Source of the DNA: Deltaproteobacteria bacterium
Lineage (GTDB): Bacteria > Desulfobacterota > Desulfomonilia > UBA1062
Direction of reading: 5' to 3'
NCBI GenBank assembly: GCA_020053185.1
Contig: JAGVNP010000066.1
Span: 1 to 9,798 of the forward strand
Length of the DNA: 9,798 bases
Shown here in pieces: positions 6,645-9,798 of this stretch. Positions within the stretch are counted from its first letter, which is position 1. Each line of letters opens with the position of its first letter. The translations under genes and the position numbers were made by a program. A model generated the notes under the pieces. It searched no databases, was not told the DNA's origin, and saw only the letters and a program-made list of their open reading frames with translations.

Positions 6645-8105
6645 ATGGAGGTGTCTGATCTGAAAGATATCTTGCCAGGGTGCATAATCGAAGGCAAGGA
6701 AAGAAGCCTGGGATATCCAAGGATTGACTCGAGAAGCGTAAAAAACGGAGATACGTTTATTGCAGTAAAAGGGTCGGATGCTGATGGTCATAAATTTATT
6801 CCTGATGCAATAAAAAACGGGGCCCATGTTGTCATATGTAATAAGGAATTTTTTACAACAAAGAATGTTTTTCCAGCAGTTACGTTTGTCAAGGTAGATG
6901 ACACAAAAAAAGCATTGAATGCATTACTTCCCCTTTGTTATCCCGGGGTAAAAGATATAACATTAATAGGCATTACCGGCACAAGCGGGAAGACAACAAT
7001 TACATACATCATGGAAGCGATATTGAAATCGACGGGCAAGACTCCTGGTGTTATCGGAACAATAGAGACAAGATATAAAACGCATGTAATACCGGCTGTT
7101 CTTACTACCCCTTCTCCTGTGGATCTTTTCGAGACCCTTCAGGTCATGAGAAAGGCAGGTGTGGATACATGCGTAATGGAGGTTTCATCACATGCCCTCC
7201 ACCAGGACAGGATAAGTCCTCTTAAATTCGATTACGCGGTATTCATAAATCTGTCTCAGGATCATCTCGATTACCACAAGGACATGGAGTCATACTTTCT
7301 TTCAAAAAGAAAACTTTTTACACATTATGTTGGAGGCAAAGCAATTATAAATATTGATGATCCTTACGGGGATCGTCTTGCAAAAGAGATCGACTCTTCA
7401 ATAACTTTCGGCAGAAAAGATGCTGCTATGGTGAAACTTTGCTCGCTCGATGTTGGTTTTGATGGAATATCCCTTGAGCTGAAAACCCCAAGAGGAATGC
7501 TTCATATAAAGAGTCCTCTTTTAGGCGAGGTCCAGGCATACAATATCATGGCCTGTGTGTGTGTAGCTTTGGCTATGGGAATAAAAGACGATGGGATTGT
7601 ACGCGGCATTTCTTCTCTCAAAAAAGTGCTTGGCCGGGTGGATTTTGTTGAAAATCCATATGATCTCAAGATCCTGGTTGATTATGCCCACAAACCCGAA
7701 GCCCTTTCAAAGGCAATAGAAACAGCGCGAGGCCTGACAAAAGGCAAGGTGGTTGTTGTGTTCGGATGCGGCGGAGACAGGGACAGACTAAAGAGGCCAA
7801 AGATGGGCCGTATTGCAGTTGATCTGGCTGATCTTGTCATTATCACTTCAGATAATCCAAGGACAGAAGAGCCTAATGCGATTATCAATGAGATACTCTC
7901 CGGCATAGAGAAGGGGAAGTCTGTTATCGTAGAACCGGACAGACGCAAGGCGATCATGCAGGGGATAAAATCTATCTCAAAAGATGATTGTCTGCTCATT
8001 GCAGGCAAAGGACATGAGCAGTACCAGATAATAGGGACAAAAAAATATCCGTTTGATGATAAAGAAGTTGCGCTTGAGAGCATGAGGGAGATCTTCGGAT
8101 CATGA
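6645..8105 (+). CDS. murE: MurE, UDP-MurNAc-L-Ala-D-Glu:meso-diaminopimelate ligase
   Basis: ATP-dependent cytoplasmic ligase adding the third residue of the peptidoglycan stem peptide. The 486-residue length is typical. Domains in order: N-terminal UDP-binding domain with DSRSVKNGDTFIAVKG (28-43); central ATPase domain with the P-loop GTSGKTT (112-118), TTPSP (154-158), EVSSHAL (179-185), NLSQDHLDYH (202-211) and the probable carbamylated lysine K221 in LSKRKLF; C-terminal domain with DYAHKPEAL (346-354) and GCGGDRD (374-380). The substrate motif DNPR (403-406), followed by TEEP, is the form that selects meso-diaminopimelate, where lysine-adding MurE enzymes differ. GKGHEQYQ (454-461) is also a family motif. 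It starts three bases after ftsI. ATG at 6645 was chosen; GTG at 6651 is an alternative, and neither has a strong ribosome site. Confidence 0.97.
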   Translation: MEVSDLKDILPGCIIEGKERSLGYPRIDSRSVKNGDTFIAVKGSDADGHKFIPDAIKNGAHVVICNKEFFTTKNVFPAVTFVKVDDTKKALNALLPLCYPGVKDITLIGITGTSGKTTITYIMEAILKSTGKTPGVIGTIETRYKTHVIPAVLTTPSPVDLFETLQVMRKAGVDTCVMEVSSHALHQDRISPLKFDYAVFINLSQDHLDYHKDMESYFLSKRKLFTHYVGGKAIINIDDPYGDRLAKEIDSSITFGRKDAAMVKLCSLDVGFDGISLELKTPRGMLHIKSPLLGEVQAYNIMACVCVALAMGIKDDGIVRGISSLKKVLGRVDFVENPYDLKILVDYAHKPEALSKAIETARGLTKGKVVVVFGCGGDRDRLKRPKMGRIAVDLADLVIITSDNPRTEEPNAIINEILSGIEKGKSVIVEPDRRKAIMQGIKSISKDDCLLIAGKGHEQYQIIGTKKYPFDDKEVALESMREIFGS

Positions 8106-9472
8106 AGCTGAAAGTTCAGGACATTATAAATATTGCAAAGGGAAGATTAATCACTGGCGATTCATCAGCAATATTTACAGGGATTTCCACTGACTCAAGA
8201 AATATTAAAACTGGAGATCTGTTTATTGCATTGAGCGGCGAGCAGTACAACGGCCACGCATTTGCTTTTGATGCAATCTCAAAGGGTGCGCTGGGTGTGC
8301 TTGTAATGGAGGATCTAAAAACATCATCAGGCATTACCATCTTTGTTGATGATACCCTTAAAGCACTCGGTGATATTGCTGCTTACACAAGAAGATGTTT
8401 TGATATTCCTGTTTTAGGAATTACCGGATCAAGCGGTAAGACCACGGTAAAAGAACTGTGTGCATCGATTTTATCTCAGATTGGCCCATGCCTGAAGACA
8501 GATAAAAACTACAACAATCTTATTGGAGTTCCACTTACCCTCTTTGATTTAGAAAGCAAACATAAGTTTGCAGTTATCGAGATGGGCACTAATATGCCGG
8601 GCGAGATTGCGAGGCTCGCTCAAATCGCATACCCGAACATTTCAGTGATAACCAATGTCATCCCAGCCCATCTAAAAGGGCTTGGGAGCATACAAGGGGT
8701 TATTGAGGAGAAACAGTCGATATTTGCTCATACAAAACCAGGAGGCGTTGCAGTATTTGGTCCACATCTTGAATACATGGATAAGGTCAAAATCCCATCC
8801 GGTTTAGAGACAATCTCGTTTTCCCTTTCCGGAAAAGCAGATGTCATGCTTCACGAGATTATAAAACAAGGTCTTGATGGCACAGAGTTTAAAGTTAATC
8901 TTAGAGGCAAGATCAGGCAAGTAAATGTAAAGCTTCCAGGCATTCACAATGTACAGAATGCACTGGCTGCCTGTGCATGTGCTTTGGCTCTTGATATTCC
9001 ATATGATGCCATAGAACAGGGAATCAGAGATGCACAATTTCCACACATGCGTCTGGAGATTACAGTCTCGGACAGCATCACAATCATCGATGACAGCTAT
9101 AATGCAAATCCAGGCTCAATGAAGGCAGCGCTTCAGATATTGAAGGATGCAACCCATGCGAACAAAGTTGCAGTGCTTGGGGATATGCTTGAGCTGGGCA
9201 ATGATGCACCTTACTGGCATGAGCAATTAGGAAAATGGGTGGCTGCATCCAATGTTGGAAAGCTTATCCTTACAGGCGAATTTGCGAAAACGATCGCAGA
9301 TGCAGCTTTAAGTCAGGGAATGGATGCAGAGTCCGTTTATTTGGTTGAAGATATTGCAGATATAAAAAACATGATCCCTCAAATTTTGGAAAAAGATACT
9401 ATTGTTCTCGTAAAGGCATCACGAGCGCTTCAACTCGATAGAGTGGTGAACTTTTTAAAGGAGGCTGCGTAA
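8102..9472 (+). CDS. murF: MurF, UDP-MurNAc-tripeptide:D-alanyl-D-alanine ligase
   Basis: ATP-dependent cytoplasmic ligase attaching D-Ala-D-Ala to the UDP-MurNAc tripeptide made by MurE, completing the soluble pentapeptide precursor. The protein has 456 residues, normal for MurF. Visible motifs: N-terminal DSRNIKTGDLFIALSGEQ (31-48), P-loop GSSGKTT (109-115), KNYNNLIGVPLTL (135-147), EMGTNMPGEI (160-169), the NVIPAHLKGLGS loop (185-196) and DDSYNANPGSM in the C-terminal domain, which is diagnostic for MurF. Its N-terminal domain visibly resembles that of MurE, as expected for Mur ligase paralogues. The start overlaps the murE stop by four bases (ATGA), with GGGAG about eleven bases upstream; translation is probably coupled. 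Confidence 0.97.
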   Translation: MKLKVQDIINIAKGRLITGDSSAIFTGISTDSRNIKTGDLFIALSGEQYNGHAFAFDAISKGALGVLVMEDLKTSSGITIFVDDTLKALGDIAAYTRRCFDIPVLGITGSSGKTTVKELCASILSQIGPCLKTDKNYNNLIGVPLTLFDLESKHKFAVIEMGTNMPGEIARLAQIAYPNISVITNVIPAHLKGLGSIQGVIEEKQSIFAHTKPGGVAVFGPHLEYMDKVKIPSGLETISFSLSGKADVMLHEIIKQGLDGTEFKVNLRGKIRQVNVKLPGIHNVQNALAACACALALDIPYDAIEQGIRDAQFPHMRLEITVSDSITIIDDSYNANPGSMKAALQILKDATHANKVAVLGDMLELGNDAPYWHEQLGKWVAASNVGKLILTGEFAKTIADAALSQGMDAESVYLVEDIADIKNMIPQILEKDTIVLVKASRALQLDRVVNFLKEAA

Positions 9473-9798
9473 TGCTTTATCATATACTTTATCCGTTACA
9501 CACCTATAACACCATATTTAATGTATTCAAGTACATTACTTTCAGAAGCGTTTATGCAACCATTACTGCATTAATCATATGTTTATTTCTCGGTCCATGG
9601 GTAATAAAAAAACTGACCATCTTAAAACTTGGCGAACGTATCAATGAAGATGTTCCGGACCGGCATATGGGAAAATCAGGCACGCCAACAATGGGAGGCA
9701 TTCTCATAATATCGGCGATAGCCATAGCAACCTTGCTATGGGCGAACCTTGGAAATATCTACATATGGATGTGTTTGATAGTTCTTTTCTCTTATGGC
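9472..9798 (+). CDS. mraY: MraY, phospho-MurNAc-pentapeptide translocase (5' part, cut by window edge)
   Basis: Integral membrane enzyme moving phospho-MurNAc-pentapeptide from UDP to undecaprenyl phosphate to make lipid I. Only the first 109 codons are in the window, of about 360 usual. The ATG at 9472 shares its A with the murF stop (TAATG), and AAGGAGG ends seven bases upstream. The translation begins MLYHILYPLHTYNTIFNVFKY, gives hydrophobic segments at about 29-45 and 78-92, and contains the family motif GKSGTPTMGGI after DRHM, where the cytoplasmic loop of MraY lies. Next gene after murF in classical dcw order, which supports the call. Confidence 0.95.
   Translation, partial: MLYHILYPLHTYNTIFNVFKYITFRSVYATITALIICLFLGPWVIKKLTILKLGERINEDVPDRHMGKSGTPTMGGILIISAIAIATLLWANLGNIYIWMCLIVLFSYG

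Noticed and set aside
7682..8083. A minus-strand open frame of 133 codons within murE, and similar ones in rsmH and ftsI.
   Set aside because: Each is antisense to a strongly conserved gene, with no domain and no ribosome site worth noting.

Overview
The window joins two conserved cell-envelope gene clusters of a Gram-negative bacterium, transcribed away from each other from a 225-base intergenic region. The Tol genes, including a signal-peptide-bearing TolB, imply an outer membrane. The DNPR motif in MurE implies meso-diaminopimelate peptidoglycan. The base composition looks moderate to slightly AT-rich. Short TolA, compact gene packing and the protein style would suit a deltaproteobacterial (Desulfobacterota-like) or Nitrospirota-like genome, but I cannot fix the taxon from the sequence alone.

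Left part, minus strand (3076 down to 1): tolQ, tolR, a short tolA/tonB-like gene and tolB, in that order of transcription. Neighbouring genes overlap by 14 and 4 bases, or are 1 base apart, so this is a tight operon. TolB runs off the left edge after 407 codons, close to the end of a normal TolB. A pal gene would be expected beyond the edge but is not visible. TolQ and TolR form the proton-driven inner-membrane motor, TolA spans the periplasm, and TolB works with Pal at the outer membrane, where the system draws in the envelope during division.

Right part, plus strand (3302 to 9798): the head of a division and cell wall (dcw) cluster in classical order: mraZ, rsmH (mraW), ftsL, ftsI, murE, murF and the 5' part of mraY. 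Genes overlap by 1 to 16 bases or are 3 bases apart. They encode the cluster regulator, a 16S rRNA methyltransferase, two septal proteins (FtsL and the FtsI transpeptidase) and the cytoplasmic-to-membrane steps of peptidoglycan precursor synthesis (MurE, MurF, MraY).

The content is ordinary core biology; I see no mobile element, CRISPR array, RNA gene or novel system. The points most worth a second look are: (1) ftsL has no ATG, GTG or TTG start upstream of its membrane segment and seems to start at an ATA codon behind a strong AGGAGG; (2) a 10-base-periodic AAAGTGT-type repeat lies just downstream of the likely mraZ promoter and looks like an MraZ self-regulatory site; (3) the tol and dcw operons are divergent and share one control region; (4) MraZ has Ser in place of Asp in the first of its two DxxxR motifs.
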